From: Adiantum capillus-veneris
Lineage: Eukaryota; Streptophyta; Polypodiopsida; Polypodiales; Pteridaceae
Length of the DNA: 64,000 bases
Reading direction: 5' to 3'
NCBI GenBank assembly: GCA_014529385.2
Contig: CM043944.1
Coordinates: 79,266,384-79,330,383 of the forward strand
The position numbers and the translations under genes were made by a program. Shown here in pieces: positions 12,020 through 25,681 of the stretch. Position 1 is the first letter of the stretch. Every line of letters begins with the position of its first letter. The notes beneath the pieces are model-generated. The model searched no databases, had not been told where the DNA came from, and saw nothing but the letters and a program-made list of their open reading frames with translations.

Positions 12020-15000
12020 ATAAGTGACTCTCAATGCTCAAAAATGACTGAAATGAGCGTCGCAATAGAGATTCCACAACGTGGTTGGGAGAGGAAGGTA
12101 TGTAGGGAGAGCTCATGGCTGAATATATGGGGAAAAGAGGACCTAATGTAGTCAAAATCTGAGCACTTAAGTAGTGTGTGGTACTCATTCTCTCGCACTT
12201 GACGAGGGCATAAGGTGCAAAGTCAATGAGACTCCTCACCAGTGCCCCAACATCCTGTCTCACAGCATAGAGAATGGGAGCTAAGACAAATGGAGGCAAT
12301 GGTGCGGATTGCACTCAATGTGATGGGCTCAAGGATGTAGGGATGGGTTCGGTTATCACGTTCGGAGAAGAGAGATTCGTAGTTTGGGGCAATGTGTGTG
12401 GTGTAATGGCTGAAGCGAGAACCTCCATATTTCTCCCAAGCCATGATACATTGGCATTGTAAGAAGGCCTCATTAACTTGGGAGTCGATCGACGCATCCT
12501 TGACCAAGTGACATGCATCCCATATCCCAAACCATTTCTTGATGTCAAGCATCCACCCTGAACTTAGTATTTTGCTCTTGCATGTCTTTTGGACCTATGC
12601 GATTCTAGGAAGTCGATACAAAGGGCTACGTTGTGTCTTAAGCATGTACTCCACAACCCTTTGCATGCCCAAGACCTCAATGGGAAGCGATCCGAACTCA
12701 AGAAGTAAGAGCATGTAGGGTGTTTGTGTCTTGACTTGGAGAAAGTTGGTGAGAAAACGCTTTTGGACATTCTCAAACTCTTTCCAAGTAGACTTCCCGA
12801 TGCTACCACCCCACACCTCCACTCCATAAAGAAGCACTGGTGTCACCAATGTGTCAAAGAGGTACTTTTTGAGAGCCCAACACTTAATCTCTCAAGCATT
12901 GCACATGTTCTCAAATGCATAATAAGCCCTCTTTCCGGCTTCCAAGCGACGCATTGCGCAATGCTTCCATCTATGATTGGATGGAATCTCAAGGCCAAGG
13001 TACTTGAAGCTATCTACCACTTCAAGTTGCTCATTTTTGTACACAATGCATGGATTTTCATCATTGAGGGTCTTTATAAGCATAACCTTGGTTTTGGATC
13101 CATTCACGATCAGCCCGCTATGTATGCAAAAGCGTTCCAAGACACTCATAAGCTTTTGTGCATCTTCTAAGGTATGTGCCAAGAGCACTACATCATCGGC
13201 ATAAAGCAAAAGCATGATCACGGCATTTCTGATCTTAACCTCTTCTATGCCTTCTTGTTGTATAAAATCAAGAACCATGCATTTGAATTCATCAATGAGT
13301 AGCCCAAAGAGGGTTGGGGAAAGTCGGCATCCTTGTTTGACACCAATGGTGCTTGCAAAAAAATTTGAAATTCCATCTCCCATACGTAGTCGACATATCA
13401 CTTTTTGGTAGATGCGAAAGACTGCATGCATAATTCTCTTGGCACTTGAAGGCTTTGCATACGTCTCCAAAGATTTCCTCGTGGTACCATGTCAAAAGAT
13501 TTCTTGAAATCCACAAAGCAACAACACAACTTTTTTCCTTTCAATCTAGACGCTTCCATAAGAACTTGAAGAGTGACAAGATGATCAATAGTGCTATGAT
13601 CCTTTCAAAAACCTGCTTGGTCTAGCGGACGTTTGTCGTTCTTTTCAGCCCATTCACTTATCTTCATCTCCATGATACATCCAAATAACTTTGCCATCAA
13701 AGAACCAACCATTATAGTGTGATAATTGTTCACATTGTTTACATCTCCTCCTTTGTGCAAAGGTTTGATCCAATTTTCACTCCAATCATGAGGCATGCCA
13801 TGCTGAAGTGCAAGGTTAAACATATCGCATATCCAATACCGTGTTTTATTGCTTGTCCATTTAATCATTTCAGCCTTGACACCTTGAAGGTCCCTTGCCT
13901 TGCGCGTAGTAAGTTTCTCAAGCGTGCAACATACATCTTCAATAGTAGAGAAGGGAGGCATAAACAGAAGGGAGCTACAACACTCCATCTTATCAACATT
14001 GGGTTGCTCATAGAGGTTCTTGCAATGCATATACATATCCTCAAGAGTCAAGTCAGTAAAGCTCTCAACACGCTTGCCTTTTAGATTTTGCCAAAACTTG
14101 CCACATGCATGTGCTTTCTCTTACGCTAAAAGAAGTTGTTTTTTGACTTTCCACCTTCTCCTCTTTTTTTGAACAACTGCTTTGTATGTGTGTGAAAGTT
14201 CCAAGTAACCTTCCTTGTCTTTGCTTGCATCCAACCTTAACAACTGTTTTTGGGCTACATTCCATGTCGAACCATTTCTTCTCGGTGCTACCCTTCTTAG
14301 ATCTTTTGCAAGACATGTGTTTCACCGAAAAGCATTCCCTCGCACAAGAGCAAATTACTTCTTTGAAAACTTTCCACTTGCATTCTAATGTTGGGGTCTC
14401 TTGATGCTCTGTCATGCTTAACATTTGGTCCACCATATCAACATATATAAGTGCTCGTTTGAAGTCGAGACATAGGTACCAATGATTCACATCATGATTG
14501 GAGGCTACATGCTCGGGTCTTTGACCACACTTGAGGTCAATACATAGCATCCTATGATCCGATTCTGGATTCCATTCACCAAGTACAAAGCTTTGTATGC
14601 ATTCTAGAGTGGCTTTCGAAAACAACATATAGTCTATCACACTATCACCATTGTGCTTTCTACATGTAAAGTCATTGGTGCCTTGCCATAAAGATACACC
14701 ATTTGCAATGAGCATTCCGGTATTATTGCACATATGTAGAAGTGACTTTCCATAGTGATCCAATTCTTTTGCATCATTAGAACTTCAATTATACATGTAT
14801 GAATCATCCATTCTTCTTGAGACATGCGGCATGTCAACTTGTTGTGTGTCGTGTTGTAATGTATTTGTGTGAGCATTCATGTCTCCAAAGACAATGACTT
14901 CACCTTGGTCCTTGTCATGAGCAATGTCTTCCTCTAGTTCAACAAAGGGCTGATCTCTATCCATATCCAAGAGAGCATAAAAGTTGGAGTCATAGTGAGG

Positions 15001-15346
15001 AATGTAGCAACCAACCACAAACATGACTTGACCATTGGGTGGACTGATTTTCACCCATAAGTAGCGTTTATACTTATCTTCTTTGACAAAGGAAACATCT
15101 TTCAAACATCATACATGCTACGCCTCCTTGGCCTCTACGTTGCTTTGCATTTTTGGTCGACATCAAAGAATGCACATCATATTTGTCAAATCCAAGAATT
15201 CATTGTGCATCATGCTCCCATGTTTCAACAAGAAGTATCACATCGGAGTCATTGGTAAGCTCATCAATGCCAATTCCTGCATTCCATGGATAGCCGTTAC
15301 AATTCCAAAAGCTTATTCGCAAGCGTGAGTTGGTCTCATAGATCAT
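12020..15346 (-). pseudogene. LINE ORF2: endonuclease and reverse transcriptase
   Basis: The endonuclease begins at 15346 with SFWNCNGYPWN, then VILLVETW (catalytic Glu), GDMNAHTN near 14875 and SDHRML near 14550. RT motifs follow: KARDLQGVKAEMIKW (13910-13860), KPLHKGGDVNNVNNYH (about 13750), GVKQGCRLSPTLFG (about 13345-13300) and the catalytic LLYADDVVLL (about 13210-13180). The C-terminal part has LLYGVEVWGGS and the Cys motif LCTLC...EYHTLLKC near 12220-12160. Stops include a TGA where the + strand copy has CGA. The protein is broken into many frames. Confidence 0.8.
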
Positions 15347-15352
15347 GTGTCC

Positions 15353-16367
15353 CTATTTGTTAGGTGGACTTGCATCCTCCTCAAGTGACTTTTCTTCTTG
15401 AGATGACACCTTGACCTTCTTGGTTCTTTCCTCATATGCTTTGCGACGTACATTTTGTTGCATAAGAGTGCGATCCTCATATACATTACAACCTGTTCCT
15501 TTGAGGTAGATCCAACTATTGTCAAGGATGATCTTTCTCTTTACCTCATCAGCCATGGTACATACAATAGGTCTTTCTTCCGAGCGAGGGACTCCTTGTT
15601 TTCCAACATGATGTGCACCATAAGCCATGATTCTAGACATGCCAAAGTGTGTAGCAAAAAACCCTTCAATAGCAACCGCAAGAGATTGGGGTGTTTCCAT
15701 GCTTTCCTCCTTGATTCCATGAATGACGATGTTCTTTGAGCATTTTTACCGTTCTTGCAATTCTTGAGTGTCCACATTCTCTACATTCTTTGCTTGGACA
15801 ACGGCTTGCGTGATAGGAGATGTAGAAACCACATTATCCTTACATATATCAGCCCATGATTTGGATGCATTTCTCATCTCACATACATCATATCGTATTG
15901 TATCTATCGTTTCCTCTTTCAATACATGATCACTCTCAACTTTGCTCGAGCGCTCTTTCAATACATTCATGTTCACAAGAGAACGCTTACATTCTTGAAC
16001 TTCATTCTCAGGATGCACCTGTTTTTTGCATTTCAAGAACCTTCTTGAGGTGCTCATTCTCCACAACAAGAACTCTTAAAGTACCATTCTCCATTGCAAG
16101 TGCGTGTAACTCTTCAACTTGCTTGTTGACGGTTTCTTGTAATGAGATCAAGTAAGCCATGATCATTGCTTCCGTTGTTGTAGACAATGTGGTTGGATTA
16201 GCATCCAAATTCCTTGGAGATTTTGCATCATTCTCCATGGCGAGTATGTATTTTTCACCCTTGCGAGTTTTGTCCGACATTGCCTTCAAGTCGGCAGCAA
16301 AAACGCAAAGTTTTGATAGTTTTTTTGGCTCTGAGATGCTGTTGTAACAAAGCCTTTCATTGCTCAT
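15353..16367 (-). pseudogene. LINE ORF1 protein (coiled coil plus RRM-like region)
   Basis: It starts MSNERLCYNSISEPKKL. A Leu/Glu-rich, coiled-coil-like stretch, LQETVNKQVEELHALAMEN, lies near 16140-16090. Farther on the frame moves to KKCKNGKNAQ-type sequence and then AVAIEGFFATHFGM (about 15670) and RPIVCTMADEVKRKIILDN (about 15565). This layout resembles the coiled-coil and RNA-binding organisation of L1-type ORF1 proteins. At least two frameshifts are present. The assignment rests on position and layout more than on a diagnostic motif. Confidence 0.6.
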
Positions 16368-16502
16368 AAAAATTCTGTCTTTACATCAATGCATAGAGGG
16401 CGTCGTGCTCTTTGATTGAGGCTATAGATCACCTAAATCGGAGTTTAAATGAAGAAGTTATGATCAAAAGAGTGAACTGTTGTCTACTAGGTCAAAAAAC
16501 GA

Positions 16503-16506
<4 letters not shown>

Positions 16507-16556
<50 letters not shown>

Positions 16557-16722
16557 CATGAGAGGAAACGGGTTGAAGAAATCATGAGAGGGAGAGAGGG
16601 GAGGGTTGAGGGGTTTTGATTATTAAAAAAACCCCAAGGCACTAACAAAATCGCTAATGCCTTGGGGTTTTTTTTAGAGAGAGAGAAAAGAAGAAGAGAA
16701 TTTTAACGATGTAGGAAACTAT

Positions 16723-16785
<63 letters not shown>

Positions 16786-16833
16786 AGGGGGAGGGGAGGG
16801 TTTGGTGCACGCGCGCACACGCACACACGCACA

Positions 16834-16904
<71 letters not shown>

Positions 16905-17085
16905 GGACAGAAGAGGAAACGAGTTGGAGGGATCATGAGAGGGAGAGAGGGGGACGACCAAGGGGGTCTGATTATTAAAAAAACCCAAGGCACTAACAAA
17001 ATCGCTAATGCCTTGGGGTTTTTTTAGAGAGAGAGAGAAAAGAAGAAGAGAATTTTAACAACGTAGGAAACTATCCACACACATA

Positions 17086-17143
<58 letters not shown>
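16507..17143. repeat. GA/CA microsatellites with a duplicated ~180-bp hairpin unit
   Basis: (GA)n tracts lie at about 16507-16554, 16727-16782 and 16850-16900, with (CA)n at 16823-16851 and 17083-17143. Between them a unit of about 180 bp occurs twice (about 16555-16730 and 16905-17075). Each unit contains a hairpin: the arm AAAAACCCCAAGGCA (16627-16641) pairs with TGCCTTGGGGTTTTT (16658-16672) across a 16-nt loop. The second copy is at about 16977-17025. Each unit ends with AGAATTTTAACG/A-type sequence and GTAGGAAACTATC. Confidence 0.75.
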
Positions 17144-17146
<3 letters not shown>

Positions 17147-19640
17147 CCTTGGCTATTTCACTAGAAGGAGAGACGGCAATGGGTGATGGTGGTAGGAGTA
17201 GGGGCGGCACCACATGGTGGTAGTAAGCTAGCACCACTAACCAACAGTGGTGGGCTAGGGTGGTGGTGGTGATGGGTGCTAAGGGGCGGGAATGGGAGGT
17301 AGTGGTGGTGGGAGGGGGGGGGGAGGGGACAAGTCATAGAAAAACCACTAATGAATTGGTGTGTCGTTGAAGAAAGTAAAGTTGTCACAACAAAGGTGGT
17401 ACTTCAATCTCGGGAAAAAAAGTCGGCACTTGATTGACAATGCGAACGGCGATAATAGCGCACTCTCACGACCAATTTTAGGTTTTAAGCATTTCGAATG
17501 AGTAGTTGTCATGGCTCTCATTCCATGTGAAAATTCTCTTGAAGCTTAATCATGTAATGTACGGATTCAGATTCTAGGCCATCGCTTGAAGGTAAGGCTT
17601 TGTGGAGAAAACTAGCATGTCTCCTTGTGTGTACAATGTAACAACATCAGTCCACAATGCATTCCTTACAAAGTTTATTCCTTTTTGAACTAGTGTGGAC
17701 TATAGTGCGCTTCCAATGACGATCTCCCTTATGGTGCCTTTGCTAACTGCACAACTGTTTCTTTGACGTTTTGGCTTGATGTGGTGCTACCACACTTAAC
17801 AGACAATGTTGGTGATGCTATGGTATTATGGGGTGACTTTGTGGCTTGCTCAAGCTCTTCTATGATGCATGCATGGCATCTCTAACCCTCTTTGCAATAA
17901 GGATGTGATGTCACCATTGCTATGGGCAACAACCCCCTTTTGATCTAGATAGTGGTAACTACCACCACCCTTGGTGTTAGAAAACATAGATTTTAGATAT
18001 ATAAATTGAAGTCACCTACCGTGCTCAATCCAAGATGTAGTTTGGTTGTAACCTTTCTTTAGTACAAGGTCTTGGGTCTCTAGTACCAAGTCTTGGTTTC
18101 AAAACTCTAAATAGACCTTTGACAACGCTAGAACTCACCAAGCGAAGTTCTTTGTCCACATCATATTTTCACAAAAAAATTAATGCCTACTGTGTAGAAG
18201 ACAAAAACTAGCCACGATCCTTGAAATTTGCTAAGTTATAACTTTTTCCAATGGTGGACTAGCATTAATCTTAATGTTGGTGATAGAAGGTGCATGAATA
18301 CCACACCTTGGTAGGGTTCTTTGTTCATCGATTATTTTGTGTGTCGTGTGTGAAAGTGTGCACAGAACGCCATCGCTTACATTATTCCTCTTTGTCAATG
18401 TGAGGCTCTTTCCCATCATGGTAAGAATTATATGAATCACCAAACACCATAAACCTACAAGGTTTCATCATAAACCTAAGATTTTTGGTTCTTGGGAGAG
18501 AAAAGTGCATTGATGTGGACCATGATTGGGTTTGGTGGTTACTACAGCAAAAGCTAAAGCTTGTAAAAAGTATGTGAGTACCCCAAGATGTCCTTACTCA
18601 ACTTAATTTTACTTTATCCCCAAGCAAGAAAACTCGCTTTTAATAGTGGCGCCAAAGTATTACAAAACAGTGAATATTGATAACCACAAAGCAACCAAAC
18701 GATGCTCGAGTAGATAGTCAAATGAAAATCCAAAAGGATAAGGCCATAGGGAGTCAAGGGTAGGTCGTTGGATAATGAATACGAGCATAGAGGTTGCGAG
18801 GAGTAAAGGTGTGGAACTCGTGTATGAATCTTAGTCTTGAAATTTTGCCTGATTTGAATAATTTGAGCGTTGCAATTAAGACACGACCATTCATATAGAG
18901 GCTTCGTCTGAGTGCACGTGCGTGCATACACACACACACACACACACACACACATCTTACAACGATCCCATGAACGTAGGCTACTAATGAGCTAGCGTAG
19001 AGGAACTAGTAAAGAGATTCGCTCCAACTTTGAGCGATATGTCCAAAGTTTTGTGGTCTCTAGCATTTGGCTTCTGTCCTACCACTAAGGGCTGATTTTT
19101 TATAGGCACCCTAGCTCTGAAGACTTGCAAGATGTTATTATCTCTCACATTTTAGGGCTTGGTCCCCTGGACACTGCCCTCTTGCTTTCCAGTTGAGGCA
19201 GCCGGTCACTACACAGCAAAAGTCCACGACAATTAGGCTCATCATGGTAGCAAAACGCAGGTCGACATCTCAAAATATTGGCGAGGCAACGATTGCCGTT
19301 CGAATGACTAGGCGACTACTTTGCATGGGTAGAAGACGACAAAAACCGTGCACGTTTCCAAGTTGAATTGACATGTAGAGAGAGAAGATCCGATAAGGGG
19401 TTTACCGGGCAAGTTTAGGAAAGCAGGCCACACGACCTAGCCCTTTGTGTATTTTTTGGAGAGTAGCTCACATTTTCATTAGCACAAGATGGAAAAATAC
19501 CCCAAAACAAGCAAAATGGCCGTCCAAAAGGAACTTTTCCTAGTAGCAGTGGAGGGTACTCGTGAGTTGTAAGCATCAGAATAAAAAGAGTGAAAAGTGA
19601 GAAGGTGGAGTCATTAATTGGGCAGATCAACCACAACACG
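17144..19640. other. Upstream region of the alpha-galactosidase gene, nothing recognised
   Basis: Bases 17160-17335 are G-rich, with many GGTGGTGG blocks and a run of G around 17314-17325. The rest has stops in all frames beyond short stretches and no known domain. A (CA)n tract is at 18926-18954. Promoter elements of the alpha-galactosidase gene probably lie at the right end. Confidence 0.3.
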
Positions 19641-19653
19641 TCATTATATAATC
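19641..19653 (+). promoter_or_regulatory. Putative TATA box of the alpha-galactosidase gene
   Basis: The A/T motif TCATTATATAATC lies about 95-105 bp upstream of the alpha-galactosidase ATG. Transcription starting about 30 bp downstream would give a 5' UTR of roughly 70 nt. No other core promoter element was recognised with confidence. The call is positional inference. Confidence 0.45.
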
Positions 19654-19724
19654 AACGTGGGAAGAGAGAGCGAAAACTCTAGAGTCCAGAGAATACGCTT
19701 CTCTATCTCTAGCCTACAATTATA

Positions 19725-19739
19725 ATGTACGTCTGTTGA
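19725..19739 (+). promoter_or_regulatory. Possible four-codon upstream ORF
   Basis: An ATG at 19725 opens a reading frame of four codons (MYVC) that stops at TGA, 8 nt before the alpha-galactosidase ATG at 19748. It is out of frame with the main CDS. If transcription starts near 19680 it lies in the leader and could affect translation. No transcript data were available. Confidence 0.3.
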
Positions 19740-19747
19740 GTCTTGAG

Positions 19748-20079
19748 ATGGCAAGAGATGAGATTATGATCTTACTTGGGTGGGTGGCAGTGTTACTTGG
19801 GTGGGGGTTAGCGACTACTGCAGCAGCGGCCGCTGCAAATTCGAACGTTTCTGTTACATCACAAATTAGGCGCGAGCTGCTTCAGAATGGGCTCGGCAGA
19901 ACTCCGCCCATGGGGTCAGTTTTGTAGAGAGAGAGAGAGAGAGAGAGCTCTTGCAGGATACCTGGTTTCAGAGAGAGAGAGAGAGAGAGAGAGCGCTTGT
20001 GTTAGCGCATGTTGGAATGTGCAGGTGGAACAGCTGGAACCATTTCAATTGCCACATCACGGAAAGCATTGTACGCAAC

Positions 20080-20127
<48 letters not shown>

Positions 20128-20260
20128 GGGTACGCAGCACGCTGATCCCTTTTTATTCCTGCGCAGCTGACGCTCTGGTCTCTACCGGTCTCTCAGCATT
20201 GGGCTACAAGTACGTGAACATCGGTAAGTTCCTATTCTGCAACTCTATTATCGAGGGGGT

Positions 20261-20304
<44 letters not shown>

Positions 20305-20375
20305 CATGGTAGTAGTCATGACTTATGAGATGAGACTATGTTGAGTTGATCAATGACTATGTATTATGTTGAGGC

Positions 20376-20428
<53 letters not shown>

Positions 20429-20760
20429 CATTAGGCAGCTAATGTATATCTATTTGTAAGGAAAAGTGGAACATCATGCTCAATGCAAACTGATAATTGT
20501 CATCTAGGGATAATGGGTCGGCGTATATAGCATACAATTGGGAGCCTTCTGTTAGGATTCATAGGATCGCCACGTGGTGGTGCACTGTTGTTGCCCCCCT
20601 CACACACACATTGTCAAAGAATATGTATTTTGGCTCCCTGCAATAAGTTAAGACTTTTCAATATAGTTGACTTATCGTTTTAAGGTTGATACTGAGTCTT
20701 CACATCCATTCCTACATTATTTCAGATGATTGTTGGGCAAAAATGAAGAGAAATAGACAG
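19748..20760 (+). CDS. AGAL: Alpha-galactosidase exons 1-4 (residues 1-106)
   Basis: Exon 1 encodes the signal peptide and the start of the mature enzyme, ending in TPPMG. Exon 2 gives WNSWNHFNC with Cys65. Exon 3 gives [19 protein letters not shown]. Exon 4 is only 35 nt and gives [12 protein letters not shown], whose DDCW (95-98) is the substrate-binding loop and contains Cys97. ATG 19748 was chosen because it is the first in-frame ATG and leads directly into a signal peptide. Introns 1 and 3 carry (GA)n and intron 2 carries (CT)n microsatellites. Confidence 0.92.
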
Positions 20761-23700
20761 GTACATTTCTTTTTAAATCGTTCAATTTCTTTGAAGCTTA
20801 GTTGATTTGTTTTACTAAATCGAAAATGTTATTCTTTTGAGTTCTATTAGGTACTTCACTTAATTCGTTTCATGCTTAATTGTTTGTGTGAATAAAATTA
20901 AAATGATGGACTTCTATGACATTTAAGTCAAGAATGCATCTATTTGGTGGATCATGCTTGGGATTTTAAACTTATCACGACTAGAACATTGTGCGATTAT
21001 TGCCATGGTTTTGAGAAAGAGAGCGGTCTTTGTGACTTCCAAATAAAACAAGGTTTATCATCACATGAGTATTCATGGGTCATTTTAGTGTATGTAAACT
21101 AAAGATATATTTCAATCACTCTATGCATTTCTTGCTCCTTGGGAACTTTAGTTAGTCATATCATCACAAAGTTAAGGTAGAAAGGAACAAGAAAAAAAAG
21201 AAGAGGTATTATAAAAATATGCCGTGTAGTATTCAAGGAAGCATGCTTAATTGACATGTACAAGGAAATCTACAAAACATCGTTGTCTTGGAAATGAAAC
21301 CCTTTATGTTTCTAATGCAAGTGTTTTCCTATCACATTCGAATGTGTCGCAATGTTCTTTTCATATGTGCACATGAATATCTACTTTGGGCACTCTATTT
21401 TGTATTTAGGAGGGTGAAAAGATAGAAGTAATTTCAATGTTTCGCTAAGGCTAGAAGAGTTCATAAATGGCGAACTGCTTTTTGGTTAATGTATATGTGG
21501 TGTATCAAATATGTTGGAACTTTTAGTAATGATCTAGAACATCTCATCATTTGATTGATGAGCAGTTAAAGGTGGTTTTATTATGTATTTCGCATATGTA
21601 TAATATATTGAACATGGGTTCTAATGAGAACAAAATAGTAGTTAATTGTATAGAACTTGGCATTTGAGCAAACGACCCATTCTTTGAATTGGTACTATAG
21701 AGCTTAAACAAAAACATGCTCAATGGGATCCGCCAATTGAATTCATATCAAAGGAGATTGGTAACGACATTGTAAAAAGACTGAATAGTGCAAGGATATA
21801 TGGTCGTGTCAAACAACTAGTCCTAGATGGTTCGTGAGAATTGGTAAGCTCTTGACATTTGTACTTTTAGCAAAGTAAAAGATGAAGGATCACTTATAGT
21901 TTTTACCAAGTATGTAAGCTCTTGACATTTGTACTTTTAGCAAAGTAAAAGATGATCACTTATAGTTTTTACCAAGTATGTAAGCCTTATAAGTCAATGC
22001 ACTTGGTGTGCTATCTTTGCTTGCGGGTTACCAATCACTTGGTATGATCAACCAACATCCAGAGTTAGTTGGCTTTGTCTTTACATGCTCCAAAGCAACC
22101 TTTTCTTTTTAAAGCAACCTAATCAATCGATCATGTCCTTAATTTCTCCATGATGGTATAAATATCTCAAAAGGAAATGGTCTTTAGTATGATCTAGATT
22201 TGCATTCAGATTTTCTCTCAAAAGAAGTTGCATTGTTAAACCATGAAGCATGTTCCCATCATTTGTATTCTGTTGAGAGCCAAGAATCAAGCTCATGAAT
22301 TTACAAGGTCATAGGACATCACTCATAAGATTCAACTTGTTATGACAAAAGTGTTTCAAAGTCAATGTTTTCTTGGTGCCTGGCATAAGATCTAGTACTA
22401 TGGATGATTGATGCCACTCCTTCACTCCTCTTTCCAAAGTTTTAAAAAATCCCTTCTTGTGTCTTAATATCTTGTAACATCATAAGCATCAAGATATATG
22501 AGAACACTTGCAAACAATACACTTAAAAAATCAATTGAGGTTAATATTTTGCTTGTATTCGTCTACACCCAGCCATGTTGTCGTTATATTTCAACCGTGT
22601 TGCTTAAAAGAGAATGAATTTTTAATAGAGCAATATGGGTCACGAGAAACATTCTCATAAAAGGTCAGTTGCAAATAGCTTTGGTAAATGGCTTTCATCG
22701 CACGATGGTTGGTCCTCACATCCAAAAATTATCTCAAAACTATGTGTTAGAGATGATCAAGGTTGCATTCCAAACTCAACTTTATCATTCTTCCCATACC
22801 ATACGATAAATACGCATATTGGTATTAGTACTTAACAAGCTCGTTGCTACTTACACGCATAGTACTCATACAAGAGTGTGTGCATGCATGCATATTAGGT
22901 TGTAGACCTTAGTATACATATATGCATACGTGTGCATATATGTCGGTGTGTATGCATGTATATTTACATGTATGCAACCATGCATAAGTAGACATGCAAG
23001 TCTATTTGTAAGCAATAGTTAATGTATTTCTTGCATTGGTTGTGATTACCCGTAATGTACAACGTTCTTTATCGCTTTTTTTTGTACCTTATTTATTGAA
23101 CCTATCCACCTTGGAGGCGATGCAAGCAAGTAGCTAACTGAATATTGTCTTCTTTTTGTATGTCTAAATGGATTGAAAAGTGCAAGCAATAATAAAATGT
23201 CATATGATGATGATATGGAATTGATTATTCTCCATCTATATATAGTTAAGTATAAATAAAGCGATTAGGCCCAACTCTTGTGCCATTGTGTGCTTGCCTT
23301 TTGCTCCAGTTCATAGGAAGCAACTATCATTTGCAAGGTCTACGTGACTGTTTATAACATATAGCGAGATGTATGCTTGCATAAAGTTTGGAAAACTTTG
23401 AATAGTCTATGGAAAAGAACCATGTAAAGAAAATTATGAGGCTCAAATGGAAATTATTCATCAAAGTACAATATCAATTGCAAACTAGATCACATTTGAG
23501 CCATAGATAAATGTGCTTCCAATAAGAAATTAATAATGAGAGAGCATGCGCCTAGGAAAGAATGTGTTCGATATGGCTCCTTTTGCTTGTTCCACTCATG
23601 GAAGCTCTCAAATGTGTCGGTCATGACTCCTCACAGTGAAAAAGGAAATTATTGGAAATAAATCTTTATAATTGGAAAAAGAAATTATATGGAATGACAC

Positions 23701-25622
23701 ATGGTGGAAAAAAGATTATTGAAAATACTTACAAGGCGCATGGCAATTGATTCATCATCAAGGGTTTTTAGCTATGCACTAAGTCAATGGTAACATTTTT
23801 AACCATCAAGACATGCTTTTGTTGCCCATGCCTACCTTCGAGTGAATATATTTGTTAAATCAAGCCTTTGTCCTCTTTTGAAAGACTATCTTTTGGCCCA
23901 ATAGGGTGGTGCACATGTTATAAACATTATGACAGTCTCTTGAATTTAGCTTTCGTCAGAGATTTTAGGTCAGAAGAGCGAATAGCAAAGTATGGAGATG
24001 CGAGAAAGTCTTGGTTAGTTAAAACAAGCTCCTCGTGGGCAAGTAAGAAAACACTGAGGCCTTAGGAAATTGGGAGTGTTATAGAGGATTTTAAATTCAT
24101 CAAGAGTATGCCAAATGATGTTTGTGAGATTTTTAGAAGAAGAGAGGATGTACACATTAATTGCTCAACAATGTGAATTACTCTCCATTTAATGGAGGTT
24201 GATAATAATTTTGATTCATGGTCTTGTGTGGAATTTTCCTAGTGGCTTACTAGTGAATGAAGACAATTCTTTGTTCAGTGAGTGTGAGGTAGTGTTGAAA
24301 AAAATTATTTGTCGCTGTTTTATAGCTTATAAACTATTACCCTCATTATGGTCCATGGAACCTTGCTATAACACTTTCACAAATTGCAATGAAATTGCAA
24401 ACCCAACTTGCAGTTGTTGCAATTTTCTTTGGGAATCCAATTGGGTGCTTGTATTGCAATTGAACCCAAGTGACATGCAATCGAGGAGTGGAGTAAAATA
24501 CAGGTACCCTTAAGGTCGATTGAGTGAAATTGGATGCACTTGAGTTAGCTGCACTGAAATGCACTCAAATGGCCTCAATTTTTGTTGTGCGCATCAAGTA
24601 GGTTGTACCCATTTCAAAAAAAGAAAGACAGGGCGATTCAACAATGATACCACTGAAATGAAGAGACGGGGAAGGGGCGGAGTTGGCAGGGGTGGGTACA
24701 AAGCAGGAGGCTGAGTCGTGGATGAAGCAGCAGGAGGCTGAGGCGCCATTGCTTGAAGATGCAACCTGCAGAATGGGCACGCTCAGGACCTTGGGTTCAA
24801 CCCTTGCCGTGGCTTGCTTATTAATTCTTAAGAGGAGATGACAACACTGAGTTGGGGCCATCGGAGTGGTCTACGACAGACAATCGGTTATTTACCCTCC
24901 CTATGGGGCCGGGTTCGACTCTCAGGCCCAAAGCCTTTTAGAAGGTGAAGCATTTAATTAATTCAACTAAGGCCGGGATCGATATGCCTTCAACTAAGTC
25001 TGGGAGCGAAGATATCGTTAGGGGTGGAAGCATCTGGCTAATGAATGAAAAAAAAGTGACTAGAGCCAATCTCTGAAAAATAAAAAGCCTTTCAAAACAT
25101 CTTAAGTGCATAAGTGAAAGGTGAGTTCAAGAAAAGAAAAGATCCATCGAGGTGGAAAGTCAAAGACTTTTTGTGTCCATAAATAGAGGTGGTCGATTGC
25201 ACATTTGTCCATATGTGTTTTACTTCTCTTTTATTTTCCCTTTAGTGTTTTCTTTTGGCCTTGCACTATGTAGGTAGTGAATATTTTTCTTCTGATCTTG
25301 CACTATGTAGGTATTATATTTTTCTTTTAAAGCCATTAGGAATACCTTATATTACGCATCGATTTACTATGAGAGAGAGAGAGAGAATTTTGATAGTAAA
25401 ATGATGACCCTGGAGTCTATTCCTTGGCCTCAATTGAATTAATTCTTTCAATCAACCACAATTGAATCAACGTGGACTCAATGGGCCCTTACGGAAAAGT
25501 CACTCTCGCAGGGTTTACTGGAGGCGAGGAGCGATGCATTCCCTTCAGGCATGAAGTCGCTGTCGGAGTATGTGCACGCCAGGGGCCTTAAGCTTGGTAT
25601 TTACTCGGATGCTGGGTATATA

Positions 25623-25681
<59 letters not shown>

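Noticed and set aside
24560-25050. tRNA-like B-box words (GGTTCAACCC, GGGTTCGACTC)
   Set aside because: No matching A box at the right distance, no cloverleaf and no target duplication. A SINE is possible but not supported.
20761-25511. A second gene inside intron 4
   Set aside because: Open stretches are short, have no domain and no splice-supported extension.
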